Positions 51,756-60,824 of a stretch of 64,000 nt of DNA are shown here, piece after piece; position 1 is the stretch's first letter, and each line of letters opens with the position of its first letter. This DNA comes from VXYL01 sp965243175. GTDB lineage: Bacteria; Pseudomonadota; Gammaproteobacteria; Pseudomonadales; Azotimanducaceae. Where the stretch lies: assembly GCA_965243175.1 (NCBI GenBank), contig OZ251532.1, forward strand, positions 4,588,001 through 4,652,000, read 5' to 3'. The notes beneath the pieces are model-generated. The model did not search any database. It was not told the origin of the DNA and saw only the letters and a list, made by a program, of their open reading frames with translations. The translations under genes and the position numbers were made by a program.

Positions 51756-52781
51756 TCAGTCGGTCTTGCCAAGCCAATTGTCCGGATCTATGTCCACGCA
51801 GCGGGGCAGCTCCACTACATGAACCTCCGCCCGGCGGTTCACTAAGCCTATGGTGGGGTCTTTCTGATCGTCCCAATGTCGCTTCCCCTCCATGCCGGCG
51901 TGGGAGCACCAAGACCTCGGCTTGATATCGAAGAGATCTTTGGCCTTCTCCGGTACAAGTTCCCGTAGCATGGCGGCGGCATTGGCCGCCCGTTGATTTG
52001 CGACGAGCAGATTGAATCTATCCGAGCTGTCGCTTGGCTGCGTCCTTTCGCCGAGACAATCTTTTGCCCGGTCACCTATGTGTTGGTCGTATCGCTTTTC
52101 CAGATCTGTCGCCCTCTGACTACCCTCCTCTATGTTGTTCAGCCGAGTGGAACTTGCAAAGCCTACTGTATGCAGCTCCACCTTTTTGTCCTTGGTCCCA
52201 CACTGCGAGAGCCCCTTGAGGAACGGTCCCATCGCCTTCCTATAGAAAACCGTGTCTGGACAGATCGAACTTGGTGCCTGTCCGTCCTTTCGGCAACCCT
52301 CGTCCGCTTTGCGGCCAAGCCACTCATCCAGCTTCGCCTCTTCGGGGAATACGACGTACGACGTGAACAGCGAACGCAGATCGCTATTGAACCACGGTGG
52401 CGCGAAACGAAAGGTGAAGGTGGAGTGGTGTATCTTGGGGGCTTCCGCGGCGGTCTCGCAATCGGCACAACCTTGGATCGAGCTCAAGGCCTCGACCATT
52501 TTGTCCCAATCCGCGATGGTTATCGTCCGCTCACCATCTGGCTGATCCGCACTGATCGTTACATTGATCGAGTCCGTCCGCACTGTCGTGCCACCCTGGC
52601 CGGCCGGCTGAATCTCCTTGAGCGCGTCGGCAAGCTCTTGCCAATCGACGTCAACCTTCACAGTTTCTACAGTCTCCGCCTCCCTCTCGCATGGCCGGCA
52701 CAGCTTCGGACCATCACATCCCGCTGTGAAAGAGCCAACCACCAAGCACGCCATCACGCGGAGCCATGCGTTGCTACTCAT
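51756..52781 (-). CDS. OmpA-like-domain lipoprotein
   Basis: The product has 341 residues from the ATG at 52781, which overlaps the stop of the upstream coiled-coil gene; a start at 52799 is possible. The signal peptide ends in a lipobox with V-G-S-F-T-A-G-C. The C-terminal 170 residues carry the OmpA-type peptidoglycan-binding pattern: V-E-L-H-T-V-G-F-A-S-S, then A-N-Q-R-A-A-N-A-A-A-M-L and V-N-R-R-A-E-V-H-V. It is thought to sit in the envelope and hold the cell wall. Translational coupling to the coiled-coil membrane protein suggests a complex spanning membrane and wall. Confidence 0.8.
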   Translation of the reverse strand: MSSNAWLRVMACLVVGSFTAGCDGPKLCRPCEREAETVETVKVDVDWQELADALKEIQPAGQGGTTVRTDSINVTISADQPDGERTITIADWDKMVEALSSIQGCADCETAAEAPKIHHSTFTFRFAPPWFNSDLRSLFTSYVVFPEEAKLDEWLGRKADEGCRKDGQAPSSICPDTVFYRKAMGPFLKGLSQCGTKDKKVELHTVGFASSTRLNNIEEGSQRATDLEKRYDQHIGDRAKDCLGERTQPSDSSDRFNLLVANQRAANAAAMLRELVPEKAKDLFDIKPRSWCSHAGMEGKRHWDDQKDPTIGLVNRRAEVHVVELPRCVDIDPDNWLGKTD

Positions 52782-53931
52782 CGGGTTGCCTGGGGTCATC
52801 CCGGTCGTCGGTCCGATCTCCGGTGGAGGAACCGCCTTGATCTCCCGTCGTCCTAGCTGCCGCCTCGGCTTCTTCTCGCGCACTGTCAATCGCACGAATC
52901 GCCGTTTCGCGTTGGGCTTCTACGTCACGGGCTGCCTGACGCATCGCATTGCTCGTTTGCTCTTGGGCTCTGCCAATCGCCCCCTGCGCCTCGGTTGCGG
53001 CGTTGGCCGTCTGCTCCCGCACGCCACCAATCGCTCTCTGCGCTTCGGTTGCGGCGTTGGCCGTCTGCTCCCGCACGCCGCCAATCGCTCTCTGCGCTTC
53101 GGTTGCGGCGTTGGCCGTCTGCTCCCGCACGCCACCAATCGTCCTCTGCGCCTCGGCAGCGGAATTAGCTGTCTGCCCCCGCGCTTGCCTAATCGCCCTT
53201 CGCGCCTCATCTGCAGCGCTTGTCGTCTGTTCTCCCGCCTCTTTGATTGCTTTCGTCGCCACGTTTCCTCGGTCCTCTACATGCTTCTTAACTTGATCAA
53301 GCTCCGAAGTGCGCGTAGCAGCATGTTCTGCTACATTCTCCACGGCTTCTTCCATTTTTTCCTTCAGTTCTTTCTCGCGGAGTATCACGAAGTTTTCCGT
53401 CACCTTACGCGCGACATCTTCCGCTGCCTCCCGTGCCACGCCTTGGGCTACTTCCTGTGCCTTGCCCTGTGCGCGCTCTGTGGCCTCCTCTACGCCCCGC
53501 GCAACCGTCTCCTTTGCGTCGGCCGCTACCGCATTAGTCACATCCTCGGCTGCTTTCTTTGCATTCGCTACTAAAGCCTTAGTCACATCCTTCGCCGCTT
53601 CCCTTGCCTCGACTTTCGCGTGCGCCTCCATCTTGAACGCCGTCAGGATGAAAACGCCAGTGACGATCATGGCGAAGAGCGTCAAGAACCCAGCGATCAT
53701 CGAGGCCCAGAAGGTGATCACGTTCTCTGGGCCGTTGGCGAAACAGCAGCCGGAGAGGTTCACTATTAAGACGGCACCGATTGGCAACCCAACCAGCAGC
53801 ACCACCGCCGCAATGGCAACAAAGGACACAAAGCGCCATGGAATGTCCTTGTCTTCCCATCGAATACTTACGTGGCGCTCCTTCTTGGTGTCGTCGGCGC
53901 TCTCACGTTGGTCGTTGGCTTCAGCCATCAT
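52774..53931 (-). CDS. Two-helix membrane protein with long coiled coil and 18-residue repeats
   Basis: The product has 385 residues. Two membrane helices lie at about residues 33-58 and 74-98, followed by about 265 residues of Ala/Glu/Arg-rich coiled coil. Residues about 255-308 are three tandem copies of an 18-residue unit like A-Q-R-A-I-G-G-V-R-E-Q-T-A-N-A-A-T-E, encoded by exact 54-bp DNA repeats. It has no MotA/ExbB signature. The coiled coil may reach into the cytoplasm or periplasm. It is coupled to the OmpA-like lipoprotein gene. Function unknown. Confidence 0.75.
   Translation of the reverse strand: MMAEANDQRESADDTKKERHVSIRWEDKDIPWRFVSFVAIAAVVLLVGLPIGAVLIVNLSGCCFANGPENVITFWASMIAGFLTLFAMIVTGVFILTAFKMEAHAKVEAREAAKDVTKALVANAKKAAEDVTNAVAADAKETVARGVEEATERAQGKAQEVAQGVAREAAEDVARKVTENFVILREKELKEKMEEAVENVAEHAATRTSELDQVKKHVEDRGNVATKAIKEAGEQTTSAADEARRAIRQARGQTANSAAEAQRTIGGVREQTANAATEAQRAIGGVREQTANAATEAQRAIGGVREQTANAATEAQGAIGRAQEQTSNAMRQAARDVEAQRETAIRAIDSAREEAEAAARTTGDQGGSSTGDRTDDRDDPRQPDE
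53006..53167. repeat. 54-bp tandem repeats within the coiled-coil gene
   Basis: Three head-to-tail 54-base units start at 53006, 53060 and 53114. The first two are almost identical, the third diverges at its end, and a partial unit precedes them. The 54-base period keeps the frame and gives 18-residue protein repeats, so copy number could change without breaking the gene. Confidence 0.9.
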
Positions 53932-54091
53932 ATGTCTTTACTGAGCGTCAGGGTGCCGTGCCGTGGTTTGGATGTGGTCGCCGAGTGGGAGCTTCTGGCG
54001 CGGTGCCAATCTGCTGTGGTCGTCGACATGTTGATCAAGAGGCCGCTTGGCGTTTCCAGGCATTCGTCGCAACACCTAGGCGCCGGAAGCA

Positions 54092-54122
54092 CCCCTGAGA
54101 GGCTTGCAGGCGCTCTCAGGGG
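54092..54122 (-). terminator. Hairpin terminator after the secreted protein gene
   Basis: CCCCTGAGAG and CTCTCAGGGG form a perfect 10-bp stem around an 11-base loop, 14 bases past the stop of the 260-codon gene read leftward. No T run is present, so it may be a transcript-end stabiliser rather than a classical terminator. Confidence 0.6.
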
Positions 54123-54135
54123 CGGCCAGCACGCG

Positions 54136-54918
54136 CTAACGCGGGTGCCTTGCCTCCATCAGGGCTCTGGCTTCCCGTGCTAGGCCACTTTTGATCTCCT
54201 GAACGGATGCGGTGCCGTCTGGCAGGTCAACCCGTCCGGCCGCAACGTGGCGATCCATGCAGGCTTTCAGCAACTTCATCACCTCGGCACCGTGGCTGTA
54301 GTTGATGCGCTGGTGCCGCCGGTGGTCGGTCGTAACCCGCTTTCCGAAATTGTCTAGCGATCCGCTCATGTTGATCCGAAGGCTCTTGGCCTCGTTGGTC
54401 GCAAAGAGCTCGGCGGGATAGTCCATCCATAGCACGTTGGCGCTGCTCCACCAGACGTCGTCTGTACGGCCCTCTTCCGCACGGTAGGTCCGGTACGTAC
54501 TGTTGGAGACCCATGCCTCTTGCGTACCCCTCACACCGGAGAGGCTGTACGTGATTCGGAACTCCTCTTGAAATTCTTCGCAATCGAACCCTGCTGTCGA
54601 TCCCGTACGGGTGCAAGTTCGAGACGAATAGGCGTGCTCGCTTGAAGGCCGCCGAAGGCCTAGGCTGGCGTCGCCGTCCAATGCGATGGTGGGCCGGTAG
54701 ATGTCCTCGCCGCGCGTTGCCCGGAATCGCATCGTCCACTCAGAGAGAGTGAGCATGATGTCCGGTTGGCCGTATCCGATGTCTGCCCTGCAGGAAGCGT
54801 TCCAACCCCAGTCGTACTCGGTAGCGAAATCGTTGATCACCCAATCGGCGGTCATCGCCGTTGGTGCCGCTGCTATCGCAAGCACGGCTGCTGCCAACCT
54901 AATGGCGTTCATCTTCAT
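54136..54918 (-). CDS. Secreted protein of unknown function
   Basis: The product has 260 residues. M-K-M-N-A-I-R-L-A-A-A-V-L-A-I-A-A-A is a signal peptide ending near A-M-T-A. The mature protein starts D-W-V-I-N-D-F-A-T-E-Y-D-W-G-W and has several Trp/Tyr-rich beta strands and three cysteines. No family is recognised. It is transcribed towards the coiled-coil gene but is separated from it by 204 bp and a hairpin, so it is probably its own unit. Confidence 0.75.
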   Translation of the reverse strand: MKMNAIRLAAAVLAIAAAPTAMTADWVINDFATEYDWGWNASCRADIGYGQPDIMLTLSEWTMRFRATRGEDIYRPTIALDGDASLGLRRPSSEHAYSSRTCTRTGSTAGFDCEEFQEEFRITYSLSGVRGTQEAWVSNSTYRTYRAEEGRTDDVWWSSANVLWMDYPAELFATNEAKSLRINMSGSLDNFGKRVTTDHRRHQRINYSHGAEVMKLLKACMDRHVAAGRVDLPDGTASVQEIKSGLAREARALMEARHPR

Positions 54919-55439
54919 GGTTCCCCCTTCGACGTTGTCGTTGTGCGGCCTTGTTGCCCTTCAGGTTGCAGGACGGACACGGCCATAAAGAGGAATCAGT
55001 CGTCGGTACGCGCACACGAGGTGCCGCAGATCCCAACTGCCGGCGTACGCGCCGACGGGGGTCGCTAAGGAGGAAGGCCAAGCAGTCAAGCATCGCCGCC
55101 TCCCCGAGGGCGGTGGCGGCGCTGTTCTAAGGCGTTGGCGACCCGTAGGTTAGGGGTCAGGCGGCTGGCGAATCGCCTAAATCGGGGGGGGGGGGGGGGG
55201 GGGGGAATTCATGTACTGCGTACGCAGAGCGCCCCCGGTCAACGGCAAAACGACACTACGGGAGGCGAAAACGCCACCCGCTAGCGCACTCAAAACGACG
55301 ATCAGAACCGTGGGCTGCAAGCGCAGAATCCCCTGATCTCCCCCAGATGTGGGCTGCACCATAGCACGCTCGGCGGGCGTGTCAAGCGTTCTGACGCGAA
55401 AAAATGGACATAATATGTCTCTCGTGGCCCAAGTGCCGT
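54919..55439. other. Intergenic region with 22-base G tract
   Basis: No gene is supported here. The notable item is the run of 22 G at 55184-55205 followed by AATTCAT. Just before it, AGGCG and CGCCT form a small inverted repeat (about 55159-55178). The start of the secreted protein gene needs a promoter on the left, but I cannot place its boxes. On the right the region lies beyond the lpxA stop codon, where lpxB would usually begin. Confidence 0.6.
55184..55205 (+). repeat. Poly-G tract (22 G) followed by AATTCAT
   Basis: Twenty-two consecutive G run into GAATTCATG. The tract at 37558-37573 has the same 3' flank. Outside the tract and AATTCAT the two regions show no obvious similarity. A run of this length is expected to be length-variable between cells or to be an assembly problem. 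Confidence 0.9.
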
Positions 55440-56225
55440 CTATTGCCGTCGCCGTTCCCGCACGATGCCGTGTTCCGAGCTTTCGATGGAGGCGAGGAAG
55501 AGGGCGACTTCGGGGATGCGCTCGGCTGCGGGGCGGAGTTCTTCGAGGGCGTTCTTCAAGGTCAGGCCGCGGCGGTAGACGGTGTTGTAGGCGTCTTGCA
55601 GGGCTTTCTTCACGCTGTCGTCCAGGTTCAGGCGGCGTAGGCGTTCGGCGTTCAGGCCGACGGCGCCGGCCGGGTTGCCGTCGATGGAGAGGTAGGCGGG
55701 GACGTCCTTGGTGACTAGGGACATGGCGCTGACGAAGGAGTACGCGCCGATGCTGCGGAACTGGGGGACGCCGACGTAGCCGCTTAGAACCGCTTCGTCG
55801 CCTACCGTCACGTGGCCTGCCACCGAGGCGTTGTTGGCCATGACGATGCGGTCGCCGAGTACGCAGTCGTGGCCGATGTGGACGTAGGCCATGAACAGGT
55901 TGTTGCTGCCGATCACCGTGCGGCTGCGGTCGGTGGCGAGGCCGCGGTGGATGGTCACGCCTTCGCGGATCACGTTGTCGTCGCCGATCTCCAAGGTCGT
56001 GGATTCGCCCTTGTACGCGAAGGCTGGCGAACCCTCGCCCACGGTGGCGAACTGGTAGATGCGGTTGCGGCGGCCGAGGGTGGTGGGGCCGCGCAGGATC
56101 ACATGCGGGCCGATTTCGCAGTCGTCGCCGACCACCACGTTCTCGCCCACGATGGACCAGGGGCCGACGGTGACGTTGCGGCCAAGCTCGGCGCCGCGCT
56201 CGACGATGGCGCGGGGGTCGATCAA
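55440..56225 (-). CDS. lpxA: UDP-N-acetylglucosamine O-acyltransferase
   Basis: The product has 261 residues with a TTG start at 56223-56225 (TTG overlapping the fabZ TGA as TTGA); the family start pattern I-D-P-R-A-I-V follows directly. Left-handed beta-helix hexapeptide repeats fill the first 190 residues, with the catalytic His in H-I-G-H-D-C. It adds the 3-hydroxyacyl chain to UDP-GlcNAc in the first step of lipid A synthesis. It is the last gene of the lpxD-fabZ-lpxA set. lpxB, usually next, is not present. Confidence 0.95.
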   Translation of the reverse strand: MIDPRAIVERGAELGRNVTVGPWSIVGENVVVGDDCEIGPHVILRGPTTLGRRNRIYQFATVGEGSPAFAYKGESTTLEIGDDNVIREGVTIHRGLATDRSRTVIGSNNLFMAYVHIGHDCVLGDRIVMANNASVAGHVTVGDEAVLSGYVGVPQFRSIGAYSFVSAMSLVTKDVPAYLSIDGNPAGAVGLNAERLRRLNLDDSVKKALQDAYNTVYRRGLTLKNALEELRPAAERIPEVALFLASIESSEHGIVRERRRQ

Positions 56226-56722
56226 CGCTTTTTTGCGGCGGGAGACCTCTCGCTCCCTGGGTTGGTCGCGCCGTCGCCGGTTTCGAGTTTGCGTTCGACG
56301 CAGAGCAGCTTCACGGTGCAGGCGAGTTCGCCGTCCACCCGCGCCGCGCAGTCGAAGGTCATCAGCTGGCGGCGTTCCTGCAGCACCGAACCTTCGAGTT
56401 CCAGCACGTCGCCGGGGCGCACCGGGCGCTTGAAGCGGGCATCGTCCACCCCCGCGAGGTAGTGCAGGTAGCCGTCGGCGGGCTTGCGGCCCCGGGTCTC
56501 GAAGGCGAGCACGCAGCAGGTCTGCGCCAGCGCTTCCACCAGCAGGACGCCGGGCATCAGCGGGTAGTCGGGGAAGTGGCCTTGCAGATAGGGCTCGTTG
56601 GCGGAGACCAGCTTGCGTCCGACGATGCGCTTGCCGGGGATCAGTTCGTCCACCCGGTCGAGCAGCAGGAACGGATACCGGTGCGGCAGGTAGTCGAGGA
56701 TCTGGTTGATGTCCAGCTTCAC
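56222..56722 (-). CDS. fabZ: 3-hydroxyacyl-ACP dehydratase
   Basis: The product has 166 residues with a GTG start at 56720-56722 overlapping the lpxD stop. It has D-Y-L-P-H-R-Y-P-F-L-L-L-D-R and L-Q-G-H-F-P-D-Y-P-L-M-P-G-V-L-L-V-E-A-L-A-Q with the active-site His and Glu. It dehydrates 3-hydroxyacyl-ACP in fatty-acid synthesis and so balances chains between phospholipid and lipid A. A short charged C-terminal tail (residues 150-166) exceeds the usual end. Confidence 0.96.
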   Translation of the reverse strand: MKLDINQILDYLPHRYPFLLLDRVDELIPGKRIVGRKLVSANEPYLQGHFPDYPLMPGVLLVEALAQTCCVLAFETRGRKPADGYLHYLAGVDDARFKRPVRPGDVLELEGSVLQERRQLMTFDCAARVDGELACTVKLLCVERKLETGDGATNPGSERSPAAKKR

Positions 56723-57762
56723 GTTCGCTTCTCTCCCGACGAGGCCGCGCTCTCCAGCTTCGCAACGCGCTTGGCCAGGCCGTCCAGTTCCTGGAAGCGC
56801 ACGGCGTTGCGCCGCCAGCGGTTGGCGACGTCGTGCAGGATGCTGCCCTGGTACACGCCCGGCTTCTTGATCGAGCGCGTGACCGTGGTGACGGCGCCCA
56901 CTTGTACGCCGTCGCAGATTTCTATGGGGCGGTCGCCCGCCACGCCTGCGCCGCCTGCGAAGGCGCAGTGGCGGCCTATCCTGGTGCTGCCGACGATGCC
57001 GACGCGCCCGCAGATGATGGTGTGTTCGCCGATGTCGCAGTTGTGGCCGATCTGCACCTGGTTGTCGATCTTCACGCCGTCGCGGATCACCGTGTCGGCG
57101 ATGGTGCCGCGGTCGATGGTGGTGGAGGCGCCGACGCATACGTCGTCGCCGATGAAGACGCCGCCGAGTTGCGCGATGGCTTGCAGGCGGCCGCGTTCGT
57201 CGGGGGTGAAGCCGAAGCCGTCGGCGCCGATCACCGCGCCGCTGTGGATCACGCAGCGGGCGCCGATGTGGACGCCGTGGTAGAGGGTGGCGTTGGCGTG
57301 GACGACCGAGCGCTCGCCGATCGCCACGTTCTGGCCGATGAACGCGCCGGGGCCGATCTGCACTCCGGCTTCGAGTGTGGCGCCAGCGGCAACGACGGCA
57401 TTGGCGGCGACGGATGCGGTGGGGTGGAGGTTCGCCTTAGCGTCGATGTGCGCATCCGGCGAACGGCCGGTGGCGACGGGCGGAGCGTCGCAGAAGAGTT
57501 GGGAAACGCGGGCGAAGGCGAGGTAGGGATTGGCGACTTGGATGGCCGTGGTGGGGCAGTTCTCCGCATCGGCTGGCCGCAGTAGCACGGCGGAAGCCCG
57601 GGTGGTCGGCAGGAAGCGGCGATAGGCGCTGCCGGAGAGGTGGGTGATGGTGCCGGGCTCGGCGCAGTCGATTGGCGCGAGGCGCTTGATCTCGGCGTCC
57701 GCGTTCCCCCGCACGACCACGTCGTGGCCGAGGGCGCGGGCGATGGCGCCGACGGTCGGCAC
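56719..57762 (-). CDS. lpxD: UDP-3-O-(3-hydroxyacyl)glucosamine N-acyltransferase
   Basis: The product has 347 residues with a GTG start (V-P-T-V-G-A-I-A-R-A-L-G). An N-terminal uridine-binding domain is followed by hexapeptide repeats, with the catalytic His in D-N-Q-V-Q-I-G-H-N. A C-terminal helix ends it. It adds the second acyl chain in lipid A synthesis. It lies 11 bp downstream of skp and overlaps fabZ by four bases. Confidence 0.95.
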   Translation of the reverse strand: MPTVGAIARALGHDVVVRGNADAEIKRLAPIDCAEPGTITHLSGSAYRRFLPTTRASAVLLRPADAENCPTTAIQVANPYLAFARVSQLFCDAPPVATGRSPDAHIDAKANLHPTASVAANAVVAAGATLEAGVQIGPGAFIGQNVAIGERSVVHANATLYHGVHIGARCVIHSGAVIGADGFGFTPDERGRLQAIAQLGGVFIGDDVCVGASTTIDRGTIADTVIRDGVKIDNQVQIGHNCDIGEHTIICGRVGIVGSTRIGRHCAFAGGAGVAGDRPIEICDGVQVGAVTTVTRSIKKPGVYQGSILHDVANRWRRNAVRFQELDGLAKRVAKLESAASSGEKRT

Positions 57763-57773
57763 GCGGACGGACG

Positions 57774-58304
57774 CTAGTTCTCTTCGGCGTAGCGCTCGTT
57801 GAGCTTCTCGGTCACCTTGGCCGTGATGTCGTGGCGGGGATTCACGAAGGCGACGTTGCGGCGCTCGAACACGAGGTCGTAGCGCTCCACTTCGACGAGA
57901 TCGTTGACGATGGCGCGCACCTTCGGCGCCATGGTTTGCAGCAGTTCGGCCTGTCTATCCTGCAGCGCCTTCTCCAGCTTCTTGGCGCCGAAGTCCAGGT
58001 CGATGCGCTTGTTCTCGATGTCCTTGGCGTGGCGCAGCCGCTCCTGCTCGGACATCACGTCGCCTTCGTCCACGACCTTCTGCTCCAGGGCGACGATCTC
58101 GTCGCGCAGCCCGCCCAGTTCTTCGGATTCCGGTTCGAGTTCCTGGCGAATGGTCTCGGCGAAGTTCTTGGCCTCTTCGCTCTGCTGGATGGCCTGCGCG
58201 GTGTCCACCACCGCGACGTTGAGCTGCGCGGCAGCCAAGGGCGCCCAGGCGGCGGCCATGCCGAACAGCGCGGCGGCGGCCAGACTCGTTCTCAGTTTCC
58301 TCAC
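57774..58304 (-). CDS. skp: Periplasmic chaperone OmpH/Skp
   Basis: The product has 176 residues with a GTG start preceded by GGGAGG. The signal peptide ends near P-L-A-A-A-Q. The mature protein starts L-N-V-A-V-V-D-T-A-Q-A-I, followed by long charged helices as in the tentacles of Skp. It binds unfolded outer-membrane proteins on their way to BamA, which is encoded directly upstream with 96 bp between. Confidence 0.93.
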   Translation of the reverse strand: MRKLRTSLAAAALFGMAAAWAPLAAAQLNVAVVDTAQAIQQSEEAKNFAETIRQELEPESEELGGLRDEIVALEQKVVDEGDVMSEQERLRHAKDIENKRIDLDFGAKKLEKALQDRQAELLQTMAPKVRAIVNDLVEVERYDLVFERRNVAFVNPRHDITAKVTEKLNERYAEEN

Positions 58305-58400
58305 GCCCAAGACCTCCCGGGGTTGCGATATTCGCGCCGTGGCGCTTGCGCGGATGCGCGTCTCGATTCGGCGCACATTATACGGGCGTTTGGCGGCAAT

Positions 58401-60797
58401 CTAAAACGTCTGCCCCACCTCGAAGGAGAAGCGCTCCACTTCGTCGCCCGGCTTGTTGTTCAGCGGATGGGCGAGGGCGAAGGACATCGGCCCCATCGGC
58501 GAGAGCCAGCTGATGGCGAGGCCCGTGGTGATGCGCAGTTCCTCGGCGTCGAAGCTCAGGCAGCGCTCGCTGTAGGCGGGGCAGTCGGTGTTGAAGACGT
58601 TGCCGACGTCGACGAAGTAGAGCGAGCGCACGCCGCGCGAGGCGTCGATGAAGGGCAGGGGGAAGATCAGCTCCGCCGAGCCTTCGAGCAGCAGGTTGCC
58701 GCCGAACGGCCTGCCTTCCGGGCGACGGTAGAAGGTGTCCGTGATCTTCGGCCCCAGCGTGCTCTTCTCGTAGCCGCGCACGGAGCCGAAGCCGCCGGAG
58801 AAGAAGTGTTCGTAGAACGGGTACGTCTCGGTGGAGGCGTAAGTGCCGCCGTAGCCCAGGCGGGTGCGCAGGTGGGCCGAGAACGAGCGCGCGAAGGGCA
58901 GCGGGTAGAAGAGGTCCGCGTTGTAGTTGATGCGGTAGAACTGCAAGTCGCTGCCGGGCACCGCCAGCGAGGCGCTCAGCGACTGCCGCCGCCCGGCGGT
59001 GGGGAACAGGCCGTGGTTCAGCGTCGTCTTCATCCACAGGCCGCGCATCTTCAGGTTGATGAAGTCCGAACCGACGCTGTCCACGAATTCCGTGATCTCC
59101 TGCGCCGAGACCAGGCTGTCCTGCACCGAGGTGAGTTCCGCGGTGACGCCGAATTGCAGCCGCTGCGCTTCGCCCACCGGGAACTCGAAGTTCACCCCGG
59201 CGCCGTAGGTGTCCGTGGAGTAGTTGGCGATGTTGATGGCGTAGTAGTTGGTTTCGCGGGCGAAGAAGTTGAAGCCGCGGCTGATGCCGTCCACCGTGTA
59301 GTACGGATCGTGGTAGCTGAAGTTGGCGGAGCGCTGGTAGTCGCTCCAGCTGACGGAGACGGCCATGCTGTTGCCGCTGCCGCCCACGTTCTTCTGGTTC
59401 ACGCCAGCGGAAACGAGCAGGCCGCCCCACTGCGAGTAGCCGAGTTGCGCGGTGTAGGCGCCGGTGGGCAGCTCTTCGACGGAGAAATCGACGTCGATCT
59501 GATCGTCCGTGCCGGGCACCTGGGGCGTTTCCACGTTCACCGATTGCGGTTCGAAGTAGCCGAGCTGGTCCAGCCGCACCTTGGAGCGGTCGATCTGCTG
59601 GGTAGACGCCCAGCCGCCTTCGATCTGGCGCATTTCGCGGCGCAGCACTTCGTCCATGGTGAGCGAATTGCCGGTGAAGGTGATGCGGCGCACGTAGGCG
59701 CGCTTGCCGGCGTCCACCACGAACTTCACGTCCACCAGGCCGTCCTCCTTCACTTCCGGCACGCCGGAGGCGCTGGCGAAGGTGTAGCCGGAGTTGCCGA
59801 AGGCGGCGGTGATGCGCTCTTCCGTGCCGGTCACCAGGGCGCGGTTGAACACCTGCCCCTTGCGCACCAGGAAGAGGTTGGAAACCAGCTTCGGGTCCAC
59901 GTCGGAAAGCTCGCCGATGAGCTTCACTTCGTCCACGACGTAGCGCTCGCCTTCCTTCACGTTCACGGTGATGTAGACGGAGCGCTTGTCCGGCGTGATG
60001 CTCACCTGCACGGAGCGGGCGTCGAACTCCACGTAGCCGCGGTTCTGGTAGTGCGCTTCGAGCTTCTCGAGGTCGCCCTGCATCTTCTCCCGCGAGTACT
60101 TGTCCTTGCCGCGGATGAAGGAGAAGAGGGTGGGGTGCTGAAGTTCCAGCGGCGCCAGAAGCTCGCTCTGGCTGAACACGTTGGCGCCGACGAAGTTGAT
60201 GTGGCGGACGCCGGAGCTCTTGCCTTCGTCGATCTCGATCTTGACGTTGACGCGGTTGCGAGCCAGTTCTTCGATGCTGGGGTCGATGCTGGCGCTGTAG
60301 CGGCCTTGGGCGAAGTAGGAGCGGGTGAGTTCGATGCCGATGCGTTCCAGCGTCGCCTGCTTGAAGATCTCGCCCTCCTTCAGTCCGGCGTCGCCGAGGC
60401 TTTGCAGCAGGTCTTCGGTCTTGATCGCCTTGTTGCCGTCGAGTTCGATCTTCTCGATGGCTGGTCGTTCGCGGACGCGCACCACCAGCGTGTCGCCATC
60501 GCGCAACAGCGAGATGTCGTCGAAGTAGCCGGTCTTGAACAGGTCGCGCACCAGGCCGCGCGTGTCGGTGGCGTCCACGGTGTCGCCGACGTTGACCGCA
60601 AGGGCGTTGAAGACGGTGCCGGAAGACACCCGTTGCAACCCTTGCAGCTGGATGTCCGCGAGGCGAAACGGCGCTTCCGAGCGCGGCATGGCGATCAGGG
60701 ATTCGCTGGCCTGCGCTGGCGCCGTGAACAGGAGGGCCGCCAGCCACGCGGCCAGAACATGCGTCGGCAGGCGCTTGAGGGGCGTTCGATTTCGCAT
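58401..60797 (-). CDS. bamA: Outer-membrane assembly factor BamA
   Basis: The product has 798 residues from the ATG at 60797, which has GGAG at proper spacing; a GTG three codons earlier is less likely. After a signal peptide come five POTRA domains (from F-R-L-A-D-I-Q-L-Q-G-L-Q-R-V). The 16-strand barrel carries F-G-S-V-R-G-Y, a Tyr variant of the VRGF motif, and ends in Phe (V-G-Q-T-F). It inserts beta-barrel proteins into the outer membrane. The gene lies between rseP and skp as usual. Confidence 0.96.
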   Translation of the reverse strand: MRNRTPLKRLPTHVLAAWLAALLFTAPAQASESLIAMPRSEAPFRLADIQLQGLQRVSSGTVFNALAVNVGDTVDATDTRGLVRDLFKTGYFDDISLLRDGDTLVVRVRERPAIEKIELDGNKAIKTEDLLQSLGDAGLKEGEIFKQATLERIGIELTRSYFAQGRYSASIDPSIEELARNRVNVKIEIDEGKSSGVRHINFVGANVFSQSELLAPLELQHPTLFSFIRGKDKYSREKMQGDLEKLEAHYQNRGYVEFDARSVQVSITPDKRSVYITVNVKEGERYVVDEVKLIGELSDVDPKLVSNLFLVRKGQVFNRALVTGTEERITAAFGNSGYTFASASGVPEVKEDGLVDVKFVVDAGKRAYVRRITFTGNSLTMDEVLRREMRQIEGGWASTQQIDRSKVRLDQLGYFEPQSVNVETPQVPGTDDQIDVDFSVEELPTGAYTAQLGYSQWGGLLVSAGVNQKNVGGSGNSMAVSVSWSDYQRSANFSYHDPYYTVDGISRGFNFFARETNYYAINIANYSTDTYGAGVNFEFPVGEAQRLQFGVTAELTSVQDSLVSAQEITEFVDSVGSDFINLKMRGLWMKTTLNHGLFPTAGRRQSLSASLAVPGSDLQFYRINYNADLFYPLPFARSFSAHLRTRLGYGGTYASTETYPFYEHFFSGGFGSVRGYEKSTLGPKITDTFYRRPEGRPFGGNLLLEGSAELIFPLPFIDASRGVRSLYFVDVGNVFNTDCPAYSERCLSFDAEELRITTGLAISWLSPMGPMSFALAHPLNNKPGDEVERFSFEVGQTF

Positions 60798-60824
60798 GGG
60801 CCGCACTCCGTTTTTCCGCGCCTG

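Noticed and set aside
52999..53167. Regular 54-bp repeats considered as a CRISPR array
   Set aside because: The repeats are contiguous without spacers and encode 18-residue repeats of a coiled-coil protein in frame.
51756..53931. Zorya defence system
   Set aside because: The membrane protein has two helices and no MotA/ExbB signature, and no ZorC/ZorD/ZorE-type genes are near; only the general outline is similar.
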